Source of the DNA: Janthinobacterium sp. PC23-8
Lineage (GTDB): Bacteria > Pseudomonadota > Gammaproteobacteria > Burkholderiales > Burkholderiaceae_D
Assembly (NCBI RefSeq): GCF_002250505.1
Contig: NZ_NJGY01000001.1
Coordinates: forward strand, 1,946,507 to 2,010,506
DNA length: 64,000 nucleotides
Direction: 5' to 3'
In this document: in pieces, positions 62,739 through 64,000 of the stretch
Layout of the letters: each line of letters opens with the position of its first letter
Position numbering within the stretch: position 1 is the stretch's first letter
Made by a program: the position numbers and the translations under genes
Notes under the pieces: generated by a model
The model's input: only the letters and a program-made list of their open reading frames with translations
Databases searched by the model: none
Told to the model about the DNA's origin: nothing

Positions 62739-63465
62739 CTGAACTCGCTGCCGGGTGAATTGCCGGGATGTATGTTGATGCTGGACGCTTGTCCACATCA
62801 TTTGGTTCTTTTAAGGACAACTCCTTGCGGATAATTGCTGCGAGGGATGCGTACATCTTGCGGTGGCCCGCAGCATTCAGGTGATGGTGATCCGACATGA
62901 TATCGATCGATTTGAACATGGTGGTCTCGATCATTTGCGTTTTACGCAGAACATTGTTATATATCTCAACATTCTGTTGAATTCCCTCAATCTTTGCTTC
63001 GTAATCTCCAGTGGCCGGCAAAATACCTATCCAATAAACATTGGGAAAAAGTGATTCGAATTTCTTGATATAGGCAGAGAATCGGTCAACCGAGGTATAC
63101 GTAATTTTCCGATTCTTGCGTAGCCAGCGGCTATATTTTTTAACCAAGCTCGTCAACAGTCTACCAAGCACTGGCAGACGCGAAACAACATGTTGCTCCA
63201 TTACCGTCAATGCACGCGGCGCGCAGTCAACGATACCTGACTGAATAAAAACCAAGTCAGCGCGCAAAGTTTCATGAAAATATGCGGTGTGCGTGAAAAG
63301 ATCGACAATTGTCGCACCACCGCGGCCTTGATGAATAAAATCGCAATCCGGAAATTCATGCTTGAGGTACGCAATATAAGTTTCCTCGTACGATACGAAT
63401 TCTGGCTCCGCGCGCGGGAATGCCAGGGAATCCGTGATAAACAAAATTTTGTATCTCAAACTCAT
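62728..63465 (-). CDS. SGNH/GDSL hydrolase-like protein
   Basis: The 245-aa protein shows SGNH-fold blocks: the nucleophile Ser in ITDSLAFPR near residue 12, GRGG near 45, the QSGIVDCAPR block III region near 73, and the Asp-x2-His block in MSDHHHLNAAGH near 190. No signal peptide is obvious, so it is probably cytosolic. Such proteins add or remove acetyl groups on polysaccharides. Its role in this cluster is inferred. It lies 42 bp after the oxidoreductase gene. Confidence 0.8.
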   Translation of the reverse strand: MSLRYKILFITDSLAFPRAEPEFVSYEETYIAYLKHEFPDCDFIHQGRGGATIVDLFTHTAYFHETLRADLVFIQSGIVDCAPRALTVMEQHVVSRLPVLGRLLTSLVKKYSRWLRKNRKITYTSVDRFSAYIKKFESLFPNVYWIGILPATGDYEAKIEGIQQNVEIYNNVLRKTQMIETTMFKSIDIMSDHHHLNAAGHRKMYASLAAIIRKELSLKEPNDVDKRPASTYIPAIHPAASSDVS

Positions 63466-63507
63466 CAAAAATACTCACAAAACAAAAAAGCCATCGGGGA
63501 GTCGTGC

Positions 63508-64000
63508 TCAGGTCGGAGGGTAACCTGCGATTTTTGTATAAATTTCCCATTTCTCCACCTGCTCCGCGAGCGTGCAGAAACTGGCCAAGTCGTTCACAAG
63601 GAATCTGCGCACCTGTTCGTGCAGACCCGGTTTGAATTCCTGATCCAGTGCGTTGTCGATGGGAACCGATTCGATCGCTACCGATCCCTTGCGCATGATT
63701 TGCAAGCTTTCCATTGGCCTGAAGATCAGTCGAGAGTTGGCGGTAATGACTTCAACACCCCATCTGCCGGGCGCATCCCAATTGGCTTGATATGAAAACA
63801 GAACGCCACAGTCGGTTCTTCCCGCTCCGGAGAAAATCGAGGCCGCCGGATGCCAGTCTAGCCCGCCGCCGGTAAATGCCTGCCATTCAATTGGCGTGCC
63901 ACCCAGATAAAATGCCAGGTCGATTACATGGGTGGAGTTACCAAGCAACCAGGCCTCTTTCACGCCGTCGGCCTTCGGCAGATTGCGGATAACGTGATTC
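63508..64000 (-). CDS. Gfo/Idh/MocA family oxidoreductase, C-terminal part (cut by window end)
   Basis: The frame is open to the right edge, so only the last 164 or so residues are visible. The segment GNSTHVIDLAFYLGGTP fits the substrate-domain His and Asp region of Gfo/Idh/MocA oxidoreductases, followed by a beta-sheet half (VLFSYQANWDAPGRWGVEV). In this setting it probably oxidises or reduces a nucleotide sugar. The N-terminal NAD-binding half lies outside the window, so the reaction cannot be named. Confidence 0.8.
   Translation of the reverse strand, partial: NHVIRNLPKADGVKEAWLLGNSTHVIDLAFYLGGTPIEWQAFTGGGLDWHPAASIFSGAGRTDCGVLFSYQANWDAPGRWGVEVITANSRLIFRPMESLQIMRKGSVAIESVPIDNALDQEFKPGLHEQVRRFLVNDLASFCTLAEQVEKWEIYTKIAGYPPT

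Overview
The window looks like a chromosomal segment of a GC-rich betaproteobacterium of the Oxalobacteraceae type (Janthinobacterium, Duganella or Massilia-like). This rests on the lptD-surA-pdxA-rsmA operon, pepP-ubiH linkage, three-gene pntAA-pntAB-pntB, feoA/feoB, a bfd-tonB pair and the overall base composition. The genus is an inference from gene order and protein character, not a search result. I see no rRNA, tRNA, CRISPR array or complete insertion sequence.

Layout. (1) 1-6.7 kb: a LysR regulator, then the leftward envelope operon lptD-surA-pdxA-rsmA. (2) 7.0-14.8 kb: a type I restriction-modification island, hsdM-hsdS-(AlbA_2/HATPase protein)-hsdR. It sits between lptD and amgK, which are divergent neighbours in Pseudomonas. 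Its right edge carries a 34-nt group II intron domain V and a decayed domain VI. (3) 15.1-20.4 kb: amgK-murU (cell-wall sugar recycling), pepP-ubiH, and a PAS-GGDEF diguanylate cyclase. (4) 20.4-33 kb: the proton-translocating transhydrogenase operon, a NUDIX hydrolase next to mnmA, a receiver protein without its phospho-acceptor Asp, a flap-endonuclease-like protein, a glutathione transferase, a DUF898-M48 membrane pair, a membrane-anchored glutamate-synthase-like flavoprotein, and a two-domain NagZ-type glycosidase. (5) 33-38.7 kb: an iron block: a Cys-rich small membrane protein, feoB, feoA, bfd, tonB, a PiuC-type dioxygenase and bacterioferritin, with Fur-box-like sites. (6) 38.7-46.2 kb: a sucrose-utilisation locus arranged like Xanthomonas sux (LacI regulator, TonB receptor, amylosucrase, MFS transporter), with two LacI-type palindromes in front of the receptor. 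(7) 46.4-49.8 kb: purB, then cytochrome b561 and two YceI proteins. (8) 49.8-64 kb: a leftward O-antigen/capsule cluster.

The polysaccharide cluster is the most distinctive system. FnlA, FnlB and FnlC predict UDP-L-FucNAc, WbuB predicts its transfer, and a WbuX/HisH/HisF trio predicts conversion of an N-acetyl group to an acetamidino group, so the repeat unit may contain L-FucNAm. The HisF homologue has Leu where catalytic Asp11 of histidine-pathway HisF lies, which fits a non-histidine role. The distal part (58.4-63.5 kb) is clearly AT-richer, codes for a flippase, a polymerase-like protein, an SGNH protein and an unrecognised protein, and looks horizontally acquired.
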